This document shows, in pieces, positions 29,248 through 37,621 of a stretch of 64,000 bases of DNA. Within the stretch, counting starts at the first letter, position 1, and every line of letters begins with the position of its first letter. Source of the stretch: Streptomyces venezuelae (GTDB lineage Bacteria; Actinomycetota; Actinomycetes; Streptomycetales; Streptomycetaceae); assembly GCF_008642335.1 (NCBI RefSeq), contig NZ_CP029191.1, forward strand, positions 2,790,001 through 2,854,000. The letters are read 5' to 3'. Position numbers and translations under genes: made by a program. The notes under the pieces were generated by a model. It ran no database searches. It saw only the letters and a program-made list of their open reading frames with translations, and was not told the DNA's origin.

Positions 29248-30144
29248 ATGGCGGAAATCATCCAGCGCGACGGGACCTGGACCTTCGACGGAGAAACGCT
29301 GCGCCTCGTGCCGGGCCACGACAAGAACGTGTCTTTGCTGCGCAAGGCACTGGGCGAACTCACGGTCCCGCTTGCCGCGTTGGCGGGCATCGCCTTCGAA
29401 CACGGCAAGAAGTCGGGGCGGCTGCGGCTGCGGCTGCGCGACGGCTCGGACCCGCTGCTCCAGGCGACGGGCGGCAAGCTGCCGGACGCCTCGGACCCGT
29501 ACCAACTGACGGTCGAGCCCGACCGGTACGGGGTGGCGGAGTATCTGGTCGACGAGGTGCGCAACGCCCATCTGCTCGAACAGGTGCCGACGACGCCCTG
29601 CGACGCGTACCTCCTGACGGGCCCTTCCGTGCCGCTGTCCGTCTCCGCGGGGGACGGCACGGCGAGCTTCGACGGGGAGACGGTCCGCCTGGAGTGGAAC
29701 TGGAAGACGGAGGACGCGAAGACGGCGGCGGGCACGCGGTCGCTGGCGCTCGCCGACGTCGAGGCCGTGGAGTGGCACCCCGCGGTCGGTCTGGAGAACG
29801 GCCACCTGCGGTTCACCGTGCGGAACGCGCCGACCAAGGCCCCGCCGAAGTACGACCCGAACGCCGTCGAGCTGTGGGGCTTCAAGAAGGACCCGCTGAT
29901 GGCGCTGGTGGCGGCCGCCGTCCAGGCACGCCTGCCGCACCCCGCCGCCCCCGCCGAGCCCGCCCCGAAGACGCTCGCGGGCCCGCCCGCCGAAGGCTCG
30001 CCGGCCGGAGCGCCGCAAGCCACCGCCGACGACCACGACGCGCTCCTGCGCCGCCTGCGGGAGCTGGGCGAGCTGCACCAGGCCGGGATCCTCACGGACG
30101 AGGAGTTCACGACGGCCAAGCAGGCGGTCCTGCGCCGCATGTGA
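29248..30144 (+). CDS. DUF4429/SHOCT domain protein
   Basis: A 298-residue soluble protein. Two related beta-rich modules are visible: the first starts at GTWTFDGETLRLVPGHDKNVSLLRKALG, the second at GTASFDGETVRLEWNWKTEDAK near residue 135, and each continues to a P-x-x-Y-D/YQLTVEP-like strand. This fits duplicated DUF4429 domains. The last 33 residues (LRELGELHQAGILTDEEF) form a SHOCT motif, a short C-terminal module often involved in oligomer or membrane-protein interactions. Function is not established. It is divergent from the GH20 hexosaminidase. Confidence 0.8.
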   Translation: MAEIIQRDGTWTFDGETLRLVPGHDKNVSLLRKALGELTVPLAALAGIAFEHGKKSGRLRLRLRDGSDPLLQATGGKLPDASDPYQLTVEPDRYGVAEYLVDEVRNAHLLEQVPTTPCDAYLLTGPSVPLSVSAGDGTASFDGETVRLEWNWKTEDAKTAAGTRSLALADVEAVEWHPAVGLENGHLRFTVRNAPTKAPPKYDPNAVELWGFKKDPLMALVAAAVQARLPHPAAPAEPAPKTLAGPPAEGSPAGAPQATADDHDALLRRLRELGELHQAGILTDEEFTTAKQAVLRRM

Positions 30145-30241
30145 GCGCCGATCGCGCCACGGAATGGCCCGTTCGACACGCCCCTGCCCGATTCCGGGCA
30201 GGATTCTTGCGAAGAGATGTCCGATACCCCAGGATCAACGA

Positions 30242-30499
30242 ATGCACGACGACCTGGTGGATCACCTCACCCGCAGCACCCCGCTCCAGCGGGGCGAAGC
30301 GCTGCGGGTCGTCCAGGACGTGCTCGCCTACTTCGACGAGACGACCGAACAGTTCGTCCGTCGCCGCCACCGCGAGCTGCAGGGTCAGGGCCTGCTGAAC
30401 GCGGCGATCTTCCAACAGATCTCGGCGGAACTCGAATACCGCGCGGTCGCGCCACCCGAGCTCACCCTCAGGCAGCTGCGCCGCATCGTCTACGGCTAG
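30242..30499 (+). CDS. Small conserved-looking protein upstream of glmS
   Basis: An 85-residue, mostly helical protein with many Arg, Glu and Gln residues and no membrane segment or signal. The tail SAELEYRAVAPPELTLRQLRRIVYG is well structured. Its stop lies ten bases before the glmS start, so it is probably co-transcribed with glmS. The start ATG has no strong ribosome-binding site. Codon use with G/C third positions supports it as a real gene. Function unknown. Confidence 0.65.
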   Translation: MHDDLVDHLTRSTPLQRGEALRVVQDVLAYFDETTEQFVRRRHRELQGQGLLNAAIFQQISAELEYRAVAPPELTLRQLRRIVYG

Positions 30500-30509
30500 G
30501 ACACCCTTT

Positions 30510-32327
30510 ATGTGCGGAATCGTCGGATACATCGGCAAGCGTGACGTCGCCCCGCTCCTCCTCGAAGGCCTCCAGCGCCTGGAGTACCGCGGCTACGACT
30601 CCGCGGGCGTCGTCATCACCAGTCCCAAGGCATCGGGCCTGAAGATGGTCAAGGCGAAGGGCCGCGTGCGCGACCTGGAGGCCAAGGTGCCCGCCCGTTT
30701 CAAGGGCACCACCGGCATCGCCCACACCCGCTGGGCCACCCACGGCGCCCCCTCCGACGAGAACGCCCACCCGCACATGTCGGGCGACAACAAGGTCGCC
30801 GTCGTCCACAACGGCATCATCGACAACGCCTCCGAGCTGCGCGCCAAGCTCACCGCCGACGGCGTCGAGTTCCTCTCCGAGACCGACACCGAGGTCCTGA
30901 CCCACCTCATCGCCCGCTCGCAGGCCGACAAGCTCGAGGAGAAGGTCCGCGAGGCCCTGCGGCACGTCGAGGGCACGTACGGCATCGCCGTGCTGCACGC
31001 CGACTTCAACGACCGCATCGTCGTCGCCCGCAACGGCTCGCCCGTCGTCCTCGGCATCGGCGAGAAGGAGATGTTCGTCGCCTCGGACGTCGCCGCGCTG
31101 GTCTCGCACACCCGCCAGGTCGTCACCCTCGACGACGGCGAGATGGCCACCATCAAGGCCGACGACTACCGCACCTACACGACCGAGGGCTCGCGCACGA
31201 CCGCGTCGCCGACCACCGTGGAGTGGGAGGCCGAGTCGTACGACATGGGCGGCCACGACACGTACATGCACAAGGAGATCTTCGAGCAGCCCGACGCGGT
31301 CGACCGCGTCCTGCGCGGCCGCATCGACGACCGCTTCTCCACCGTGCACCTCGGCGGCCTCAACCTCGACGCGCACGACGCCCGCAAGGTGCGCCGCGTC
31401 AAGATCCTCGGCTGCGGCACCTCGTACCACGCGGGCATGATCGGCGCCCAGATGATCGAGGAGCTGGCCCGTATCCCCGCCGACGCGGAGCCCGCGTCCG
31501 AGTTCCGCTACCGCAACCCGGTCGTGGACCCCGACACCCTCTACATCGCGGTCTCCCAGTCCGGCGAGACGTACGACGTCCTCGCCGCCGTCCAGGAGCT
31601 CAAGCGCAAGGGCGCCCGCGTCCTCGGCGTCGTGAACGTCGTCGGCTCGGCGATCGCCCGCGAGGCGGACGCGGGGGTGTACGTCCACGCGGGCCCGGAG
31701 GTCTGCGTCGTCTCGACCAAGTGCTTCACCAACACCACGGTCGCCTTCGGCCTGCTCGCCCTGCACCTGGGCCGCATCCGTGATCTGTCGGTCTCCGACG
31801 GCAAGCGGATCATCGAGGGCCTGCGCAAGCTGCCGGGACAGATCTCGGAGATCCTCAAGCAGGAGGACGAGATCAAGAAGATCGCCAAGCAGTACGCGGA
31901 GGCCCGCTCCATGCTCTTCATCGGGCGCGTGCGCGGCTACCCCGTCGCCCGCGAGGCCTCGCTGAAGCTCAAGGAGGTCTCGTACATCCACGCCGAGGCC
32001 TACCCCGCGTCCGAGCTGAAGCACGGCCCGCTCGCCCTCATCGAGCCCGCCCTGCCGACGGTCGCGATCGTCCCGGACGACGACCTGCTGGAGAAGAACC
32101 GCGCCGCCCTGGAGGAGATCAAGGCCCGCAGCGGCAAGATCCTCGCGGTCGCGCACCAGGAGCAGGAGAAGGCCGACCAGACCATCCTCGTCCCGAAGAA
32201 CGAGAACGAGCTGGACCCGATCCTGATGGGCATCCCGCTCCAGCTGCTCGCCTACCACACGGCGCTGGCGCTCGGCCGGGACATCGACAAGCCGCGCAAC
32301 CTCGCGAAGTCCGTGACGGTGGAGTAG
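30510..32327 (+). CDS. glmS: Glutamine-fructose-6-phosphate aminotransferase (isomerizing)
   Basis: A 605-residue enzyme that makes glucosamine-6-phosphate from fructose-6-phosphate and glutamine, the entry to cell-wall amino sugars. The mature N-terminal Cys (MCGIVGYIGKRD) is the amidotransferase nucleophile, with RWATHGAPSDENAHPH for glutamine binding near residue 73. Two SIS sugar-isomerase domains follow, with ILGCGTSYHAGMIGAQ near residue 305 and GRVRGYPVAREASLKLKEVS near residue 475. The ending KPRNLAKSVTVE is typical. Streptomyces often carry two glmS genes; this looks like the copy that sits near adpA. A strong terminator follows. Confidence 0.96.
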   Translation: MCGIVGYIGKRDVAPLLLEGLQRLEYRGYDSAGVVITSPKASGLKMVKAKGRVRDLEAKVPARFKGTTGIAHTRWATHGAPSDENAHPHMSGDNKVAVVHNGIIDNASELRAKLTADGVEFLSETDTEVLTHLIARSQADKLEEKVREALRHVEGTYGIAVLHADFNDRIVVARNGSPVVLGIGEKEMFVASDVAALVSHTRQVVTLDDGEMATIKADDYRTYTTEGSRTTASPTTVEWEAESYDMGGHDTYMHKEIFEQPDAVDRVLRGRIDDRFSTVHLGGLNLDAHDARKVRRVKILGCGTSYHAGMIGAQMIEELARIPADAEPASEFRYRNPVVDPDTLYIAVSQSGETYDVLAAVQELKRKGARVLGVVNVVGSAIAREADAGVYVHAGPEVCVVSTKCFTNTTVAFGLLALHLGRIRDLSVSDGKRIIEGLRKLPGQISEILKQEDEIKKIAKQYAEARSMLFIGRVRGYPVAREASLKLKEVSYIHAEAYPASELKHGPLALIEPALPTVAIVPDDDLLEKNRAALEEIKARSGKILAVAHQEQEKADQTILVPKNENELDPILMGIPLQLLAYHTALALGRDIDKPRNLAKSVTVE

Positions 32328-32366
32328 CCGGCGCGCACATCCGATACGCACACACCCTCCACATGT

Positions 32367-32408
32367 GAACGACCCCCTGTGCGTGCCACCAGCACACAGG
32401 GGGTCGTT
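32367..32408. terminator. Terminator after glmS
   Basis: GAACGACCCCCTGTG (32367-32381) pairs perfectly with CACAGGGGGTCGTTC (32394-32408) around a 12-base loop. The 15-bp stem is followed by CCGAAGG with no U-run, as is usual in Streptomyces. It could end transcription from either side. Confidence 0.85.
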
Positions 32409-32619
32409 CCCGAAGGGCCGGGGTCGCCCATTACCCCGACCCGCGCTCGCCTCGTCCGGTGGCCGTCACCCGCCGGTCCGAGACGCCGTTGTGACCCTTA
32501 TGTACCCTTCCCGGGGCCGCGAACCACCTCTACGCGCGAGTAGATTTATCTGTCCACAAAAGCACTACACAAGGCGAGTTGAGCCTCACGCGCCCCAACT
32601 TCCTGGGCGTGGAAGGGCG

Positions 32620-33144
32620 TTACGGAATGACGACGACGGGGCGCTGCGCACGGCGCGCGAGACGGCCCGCGACCGAGCCGAAAATGCGCCCCACGATGCC
32701 GTGCGTGGAGCCGACGACGATCGCGTCCGCGCTGTATTCGCGGCCGACCTCCTCCAGCTCGTGGCAGATGTCGCCGCCGCGCTCGACGAGGATCCACGGC
32801 ACCTCGGACAGGTACTCCGCGCAGGCCAGCTCGAGTCCGAGCACTTCCGTACGGTGATCGGGTACGTCGACGAAGACCGGGGGCTCGCAGCCCGCCCACA
32901 CCGTGGTGGGCAGCCGGTTGGCGACGTGAACGATGATCAGGCCCGAGCCGGAGCGGTGGGCCATTCCGATCGCATAGGCGAGGGCCCGCTCACTGGAGGT
33001 CGAGCCGTCGAAGCCGACGACGACACCGTGCAGGAAGGCGGGATCGCAGGAGTGACGCGGTTCTTCCGCCGCTCGGGGGGTCGCCGTGGGATCGGCGACC
33101 TGCCGTTTGCGGTCCGCGGGTTCGGAGAATTCGTGACCGGCCAT
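32620..33144 (-). CDS. Universal stress protein
   Basis: A 174-residue single UspA domain preceded by about 30 charged residues. The first strand and loop read VVVGFDGSTSSERALAYA near residue 40. The ATP-binding signature near the end is GSTHGIVGRIFGSVAGRLARR (a G-x2-G-x9-G-S/T type pattern), followed by QRPVVVIP, so nucleotide binding is likely. The start at 33144 is the best ATG, but the ribosome-binding site is weak. The gene is monocistronic, with long non-coding stretches on both sides, and the upstream gap probably carries its stress promoter. Confidence 0.88.
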   Translation of the reverse strand: MAGHEFSEPADRKRQVADPTATPRAAEEPRHSCDPAFLHGVVVGFDGSTSSERALAYAIGMAHRSGSGLIIVHVANRLPTTVWAGCEPPVFVDVPDHRTEVLGLELACAEYLSEVPWILVERGGDICHELEEVGREYSADAIVVGSTHGIVGRIFGSVAGRLARRAQRPVVVIP

Positions 33145-33509
33145 GGGTGTCTCGGCGAAGGAGTCCTCTGTGGGAGGGTCGGCTTTATCAGGTGATACAA
33201 CGTTCAGGACCTGGAAGGTCGTCCGGGAATCATCTTCCCAACCCCATACCCCCAAGGGTACGGCGACACTCCTCCTCTGCCCAGAGCCTGCGAAGAGCCC
33301 CGCTCGGAGCCCGTCCCTGGCCCCACAGGGCCTCCCGGCGTTCACCGGAGCATGCATGAGCCGCGCCCGTATGGCAATGGTTGCTGCCTCCTACAGGCGT
33401 TTTGCCCACCCGTCCGGCGCCACCCGGAGCCTCCCGCAGTGACTCGCCGACGTGCCCCGCGTTGGACAGCGCTGGACCGTCCTACGCCATATGCCACAGG
33501 GAGCACGCC
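33145..33509. other. Divergent promoter region between usp and a membrane protein gene
   Basis: A 365-base non-coding gap. An AT-richer stretch (TTATCAGGTGATACAACGTT, 33185-33204) lies about 45-60 bases before the usp start. I see no repeat, RNA gene or recognisable operator. Confidence 0.4.
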
Positions 33510-33932
33510 GTGCCTGGACCTTCGACCGCGTCCCCACCCTCCACCCGCTTCCCTTCTTCACCCGAGTCTTCACCCGAGCAAGGCACACCGGACCGCCGGC
33601 CCTCCGCGGTGCCCGCCCCTCGCACCCACGAGCCGTCGGCCGCGCCTCCGCAGGACTCGGTGAGCGACGTGGTCCGCTGGGCCGCGTTCAGCTGCGTCCT
33701 GGTCCCCGTCGTCCTTGTCGGGTACGGGGGCTCGCTGGCCGGCGCGACCGGCGCCGCTCTCGGGCTCGTGGCCGTCACCGGGGTGTGCCGGGTACTCCTG
33801 CGGCAGTCGGAGCGGGGCGCCGCGCGACTGCTTGCAGAACAGAACAGAGGGCACCGCGGGAGGCACCACAGGACGGGCGTGGGGGCGCACAGGGGCACCC
33901 GTCAGAGTGCCGATGGTGCACCGTTGGACTGA
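33510..33932 (+). CDS. Small membrane protein upstream of adpA
   Basis: A 140-residue protein. The first 55 residues are Pro/Ser/Thr-rich and probably disordered. Two adjacent hydrophobic segments follow (WAAFSCVLVPVVLVGYGG and ATGAALGLVAVTGVCRVLL), then a basic His/Arg-rich tail, so a two-helix membrane protein with cytoplasmic charged ends is likely. The GTG start at 33510 is chosen because CAGGGAG lies seven bases upstream. It sits in the slot before adpA that a hypothetical gene occupies in other Streptomyces. Function unknown. Confidence 0.65.
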   Translation: MPGPSTASPPSTRFPSSPESSPEQGTPDRRPSAVPAPRTHEPSAAPPQDSVSDVVRWAAFSCVLVPVVLVGYGGSLAGATGAALGLVAVTGVCRVLLRQSERGAARLLAEQNRGHRGRHHRTGVGAHRGTRQSADGAPLD

Positions 33933-34355
33933 CCAATTCACACACACGATCCCGTAGGTTTTCAGCCAACTTCCGGGGACCGTCGATTTCTTGGCCGAAC
34001 GCCCCCTCAACCCCCTTCCGACCAGGGCTGAAAGCCGCGCTCAGGCCGCCTGCACCCTACGGGGACCGGCCATGGAGCGGAGGCGCACTTCCCAGCAAGC
34101 CGCGCGAGTGCAACGCTTCGTGATCGAATGCTTCACGCCAAGTTGCCATGTCGACAATCTGCCGAGTGATGAACTGGTCACCCCGGCAGCACGGGACGCA
34201 GTAGATTCGATCTTGACTGTATTACGGCGGGGGACTGGTGGAGGACCGAGGGGAAACGTGCAGGAGCGACAAGCGAGGCAAGCGCGTCAAGCACGTCAAA
34301 AACGTCAAGCACGCCAGGAACAAGGAGCCGCGAAGCCCGAGGGGGGTTTAGCACC
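33933..34355. other. Long leader/promoter region of adpA
   Basis: A 423-base gap with lower GC than its surroundings. It includes TTGACT at 34213-34218, a possible -35 without a convincing -10, and a tandem 9-bp repeat at 34270-34314. A frame at 33991-34359 is open and ends in an ATGA overlap with adpA, but its base composition and Arg-Gln repeat tail argue against a gene. Long, heavily regulated upstream regions are known for adpA. Confidence 0.55.
34270..34314 (+). repeat. Five imperfect 9-bp tandem repeats in the adpA leader
   Basis: Units begin at 34270, 34279, 34288, 34297 and 34306 and read CAAGCGAGG, CAAGCGCGT, CAAGCACGT, CAAAAACGT and CAAGCACGC. The run ends 41 bases before the adpA start, and the 9-bp period equals three codons. 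Its role (protein binding or mRNA structure) is unknown. Confidence 0.7.
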
Positions 34356-35585
34356 ATGAGCCACGACTCCACAGCCGCGCCGGAGGCCGCGGCTCGGAAA
34401 CTCTCGGGGCGGCGCCGCCGGGAGATCGTAGCGGTGCTGCTGTTCAGCGGCGGACCAATTTTCGAGAGTTCCATACCGCTCTCCGTCTTCGGCATCGACC
34501 GGCAGGACGCGGGTGTCCCCCGCTACCGGCTGCTGGTCTGCGCCGGCGAGGAGGGTCCGCTGCGGACCACCGGCGGCCTTGAACTCACCGCACCACAGGG
34601 CCTGGAGGCGATCGGCCGCGCCGGCACGGTCGTCGTGCCCGCCTGGCGGTCGATCACATCGCCACCGCCACCCGAGGCGCTCGACGCGCTGCGTCGCGCG
34701 CACGAGGAGGGCGCCCGCATCGTCGGGCTCTGCACGGGGGCGTTCGTGCTCGCCGCGGCCGGACTGCTCGACGGGCGCCCGGCGACCACCCACTGGATGT
34801 ACGCGCCGACGCTCGCGAAGCGCTATCCGTCCGTCCACGTGGATCCGCGCGAGCTCTTCGTCGACGACGGGGACGTCCTGACGAGTGCGGGCACCGCGGC
34901 CGGAATCGATCTCTGTCTGCACATCGTGCGCACGGACCACGGCAACGAGGCGGCGGGCGCGCTCGCCCGCAGGCTCGTGGTGCCACCGCGCAGGGCCGGC
35001 GGCCAGGAGCGCTACCTCGACAGGTCTTTACCCGAGGAGATCGGCGCCGACCCGCTCGCCGAGGTCGTCGCCTGGGCGCTGGAGCATCTCCACGAACAGT
35101 TCGACGTGGAGACGCTGGCCGCGCGTGCGTACATGAGCAGGCGGACCTTCGACCGCAGGTTCCGCTCACTCACGGGCAGCGCGCCGCTGCAGTGGCTGAT
35201 CACCCAGCGGGTGCTCCAGGCGCAACGGCTCCTCGAGACCTCCGACTACTCGGTCGACGAGGTCGCGGGCCGCTGCGGCTTCCGCTCGCCGGTGGCGCTG
35301 CGCGGACACTTCCGACGCCAGCTGGGCTCGTCCCCCGCCGCCTACCGGGCCGCCTACCGCGCCCGCAGGCCACAGGGCGAGCGGGCGCTGGAGTCCGTGC
35401 CGGCGACGGCGCAGGCCATGCCCGCGCTGGTGGAGGCGGGACCGGTGCCGTCCCAGTCACGGCGTACGGCAGCCGCGAGCGCGCTCGGCCCCTCGACCTC
35501 GGTGCCGACCGATCCCGGCAAGCCGCACTCGGACGTGTACGCACCAGGACGTGCTCCTCTGCCCGGCCAGAGGAGCGCGCCGTAG
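34356..35585 (+). CDS. adpA: AdpA, A-factor-cascade AraC-family master regulator
   Basis: A 409-residue global activator of morphological differentiation and antibiotic production. The N-terminal part (residues 27-190) is a DJ-1/PfpI-like domain that mediates dimer formation, including [19 protein letters not shown]. The AraC helix-turn-helix pair lies at residues about 240-335 ([20 protein letters not shown], then [20 protein letters not shown]). Codon 225, in the linker, is TTA, making translation depend on bldA tRNA, as known for adpA. The Pro/Ala-rich tail is typical. Length agrees with known AdpA proteins (about 398-405). Oligoribonuclease follows after ten bases, as in S. coelicolor. 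Confidence 0.97.
   Translation: MSHDSTAAPEAAARKLSGRRRREIVAVLLFSGGPIFESSIPLSVFGIDRQDAGVPRYRLLVCAGEEGPLRTTGGLELTAPQGLEAIGRAGTVVVPAWRSITSPPPPEALDALRRAHEEGARIVGLCTGAFVLAAAGLLDGRPATTHWMYAPTLAKRYPSVHVDPRELFVDDGDVLTSAGTAAGIDLCLHIVRTDHGNEAAGALARRLVVPPRRAGGQERYLDRSLPEEIGADPLAEVVAWALEHLHEQFDVETLAARAYMSRRTFDRRFRSLTGSAPLQWLITQRVLQAQRLLETSDYSVDEVAGRCGFRSPVALRGHFRRQLGSSPAAYRAAYRARRPQGERALESVPATAQAMPALVEAGPVPSQSRRTAAASALGPSTSVPTDPGKPHSDVYAPGRAPLPGQRSAP
35028..35030 (+). promoter_or_regulatory. In-frame TTA (bldA-dependent) codon in adpA
   Basis: Leu codon 225 of adpA is TTA, within the linker between the DJ-1-like and DNA-binding domains (RSLPEE). TTA is read only by the bldA tRNA in Streptomyces, so this codon links adpA translation to development. 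Confidence 0.95.
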
Positions 35586-35595
35586 GGTAAGACGC

Positions 35596-36198
35596 ATGAA
35601 CGATCGCATGGTGTGGATCGACTGCGAGATGACCGGGCTCTCGTTGACGGACGACGCACTTATCGAGGTGGCCGCACTGGTCACCGACTCGGAACTGAAC
35701 GTGCTCGGCGAAGGTGTGGACATCGTGATCCGCCCGCCGGACGCGGCGCTGGAGACCATGCCCGAGGTGGTGCGCACCATGCACACCGCCTCGGGGCTCC
35801 TCGACGAGCTGGCCGGCGGCACCACGCTGGCCGACGCCGAGGAGCAGGTCCTGGCGTACGTACGTGAGCACGTCAAGGAGCCGCGGAAGGCCCCGCTGTG
35901 CGGAAACTCCGTCGGCACCGACCGCGGCTTCCTGGCGCGGGACATGCGGACGCTGGAGGAGTACCTCCACTACCGCATCGTCGACGTCTCCTCCGTCAAG
36001 GAGCTGGCCCGGCGCTGGTACCCCCGGGCGTACTTCAACAGCCCGGACAAGAACGGCAACCACCGCGCGCTCGCCGACATCCGTGAGTCCATCGCGGAGC
36101 TCCGGTACTACCGCGAGGCGATCTTCGTCCCGCAGCCCGGCCCGGACTCGGAGACGGCGCGGACGATCGCCGCCAAGCACGTCCTGCCTGCGGAATAG
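35596..36198 (+). CDS. orn: Oligoribonuclease
   Basis: A 200-residue DEDDh exonuclease that degrades two- to five-base RNAs, including pGpG from cyclic di-GMP turnover. The acidic residues are in [11 protein letters not shown] (near residue 7), [15 protein letters not shown] (near 110) and [11 protein letters not shown] (near 158), with the catalytic His just before. It starts ten bases after the adpA stop, an arrangement shared with other Streptomyces, so part of its transcription may be under adpA control. Length is typical for the family. Confidence 0.96.
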   Translation: MNDRMVWIDCEMTGLSLTDDALIEVAALVTDSELNVLGEGVDIVIRPPDAALETMPEVVRTMHTASGLLDELAGGTTLADAEEQVLAYVREHVKEPRKAPLCGNSVGTDRGFLARDMRTLEEYLHYRIVDVSSVKELARRWYPRAYFNSPDKNGNHRALADIRESIAELRYYREAIFVPQPGPDSETARTIAAKHVLPAE

Positions 36199-36309
36199 CC
36201 CGCGAGGCAGCCCTGTGTACGGGGTCGGGAAAACGTGTGCGCGAGCACCCCTCCAGACCCTGTACACTTTTTCTCGGCCGGTCGGAAGAACGACAAAAGA
36301 CCGGGCATG

Positions 36310-36382
36310 GTGGGTGTAGCTCAGTTGGTAGAGCACCTGGTTGTGGTCCAGGTGGCCGCGGGTTCAAGTCCCGTCACTCACC
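36310..36382 (+). tRNA. tRNA-His (GTG)
   Basis: The cloverleaf folds cleanly. Acceptor GTGGGTG pairs with CACTCAC; the anticodon loop TTGTGGT carries GTG; the T arm is GCGGG-TTCAAGT-CCCGT. The G at 36309 can pair with C at 36382, matching the extra G-1 of tRNA-His, so the transcript may begin at 36309. CCA is not encoded. Confidence 0.97.
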
Positions 36383-36392
36383 CTGATCGATC

Positions 36393-36424
36393 AAGGTCCG
36401 GTCTGCGAAAGCAGACCGGACCTT
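36393..36424 (+). terminator. Terminator after tRNA-His
   Basis: AAGGTCCGGTCTGC (36393-36406), a GAAA tetraloop, and GCAGACCGGACCTT (36411-36424) form a perfect 14-bp stem followed by CTTCGTT, 10 bases after the tRNA. Confidence 0.93.
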
Positions 36425-36550
36425 CTTCGTTCCCCGGGCACGGCCCCGAGCGCGGTCCCGATCGTGACATCACGAAACAGCCACACCCCCCTCACATCCC
36501 CCACACATGGGCGGATGATGCGCTGAGAACGCACAACCGCAGGGGGACCC

Positions 36551-37228
36551 ATGAGCAACACCATGCCGCCACCGCCGCCCATGTATCCGCCGCAGCCCCC
36601 TCCGCCGAGGCGCGGGCCGAGCAACGCGGTCGTCATCGGGTCGGCCGCCGCGGTCATCGCGGCCGTCGTCGCGACGGGCATCGTCGTCGTCAACAGCGGC
36701 GACGACGACAAGAAGCCGGAGAAGACCGCCAGTGCCGCCGCGTCCGACAAGGCCGACGACGTCGTCGCGGACCAGGAGGAGCCGGCCGAGGAGACCGAGG
36801 CGGAGTCGGAGCCGGAGGGCACCGACGGGGAGGCGGCCGGACTCAACGACACCGTGGACTTCAGGGAAGACGTCCAGCTGAGCCTGTCGAAGTTCGCCCG
36901 GGGCACGTCCGGCCCCTACGGCTCGCCGGAGAACACCCCGTACGTCAAGTTCGTGGTGCGGGTGAAGAACAACGGCAAGTCGACCGTCGACACGTCGATG
37001 TTCACGGCCAGCTGCTCGTACGGCACGGCGGGTAAGTCGAGCGAATCGATCTTCGACTCGGACCAGGGCCTGAACGGCGGGCCCGACACGAAGCTGCTCG
37101 CGGGGCGGTCCCTCTCGGTGACGTGGGCGTGCGCGCTGCCGAAGGCCGAGAAGACGATCCAGATCGAGGTCTCGCCGGACATGGATCTGGAGGCGGAGGC
37201 CGCGATCTTCACGGGCGACGTGAAGTAG
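36551..37228 (+). CDS. Membrane-anchored protein with DUF4352-like extracellular domain
   Basis: A 225-residue protein with a Pro-rich cytoplasmic N-terminus (about residues 1-22), one membrane helix (NAVVIGSAAAVIAAVVATGIVVV cut near residues 25-47), an acidic Asp/Glu-rich stalk (residues 50-95) and an extracellular beta domain. That domain has VKFVVRVKNNGKSTVD and a Cys pair (FTASCSYG and VTWACALP), as in the DUF4352-type immunoglobulin-like fold common in Gram-positive surface proteins. The start is preceded by AGGGGGA. It is the first gene after tRNA-His. Function unknown. Confidence 0.75.
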   Translation: MSNTMPPPPPMYPPQPPPPRRGPSNAVVIGSAAAVIAAVVATGIVVVNSGDDDKKPEKTASAAASDKADDVVADQEEPAEETEAESEPEGTDGEAAGLNDTVDFREDVQLSLSKFARGTSGPYGSPENTPYVKFVVRVKNNGKSTVDTSMFTASCSYGTAGKSSESIFDSDQGLNGGPDTKLLAGRSLSVTWACALPKAEKTIQIEVSPDMDLEAEAAIFTGDVK

Positions 37229-37248
37229 CGGGGAAAGGCGGCGGGCCG

Positions 37249-37545
37249 TCAGTCGGCGTCGGGCGCGCGGCACCAGGCGCCGACGCGGCTGTCGACCCAG
37301 CGGGCGCGGGGGTGCGTGCAGTCCGGGCCGACGGGATGCCTGTCCAGGTAGACGTGGTGCGCCCGCACCGTGTCCATGTGGCGCTCGCACACGAAGGACG
37401 TCCTGATCCCGTCCGGGCCCTCGTGCTCCCACGCGATGTGCCACGCCCCCGCGGCCGCGCAGCGGACGGTGGTGCCGTCCGGGTGGTGGTCGACGACGCC
37501 GCAGCCGTCGCCGTCGCCCGGACCGCCGTACTCGGGAAAGTTCAT
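37249..37545 (-). CDS. Small conserved-looking Cys/His-containing protein
   Basis: A 98-residue protein with GAGGAA eight bases before the ATG. It has four cysteines and several histidines spread through the chain (CGVVDHH, VRCAAAGAWH, FVCERHMDTVRAHH, CTHPRARW), suggesting a small metal-binding, zinc-ribbon-like fold. There is no signal peptide or membrane helix, so it is probably cytoplasmic. It converges with the preceding DUF4352-like gene. A long in-frame extension beyond the start is shadow of the gene on the other strand. No family recognised. Confidence 0.6.
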   Translation of the reverse strand: MNFPEYGGPGDGDGCGVVDHHPDGTTVRCAAAGAWHIAWEHEGPDGIRTSFVCERHMDTVRAHHVYLDRHPVGPDCTHPRARWVDSRVGAWCRAPDAD

Positions 37546-37621
37546 GTGCAAGGTTCCTCGGCCGGGGGGTGCGGGGGCCGGATCACGCGCTCCGGTGCGG
37601 CAGACGGAGCATACTGCCGAC

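Noticed and set aside
33991..34359. Open frame of about 122 residues ending in an ATGA overlap with adpA
   Set aside because: Weak GC bias at third positions, TTG start without ribosome-binding site, and a tail made only of the 9-bp DNA repeat; more likely the adpA leader.
36310..36424. tRNA-His as an integration site for a mobile element
   Set aside because: No integrase, no repeated tRNA 3' end and ordinary core genes on both sides; only a terminator follows.
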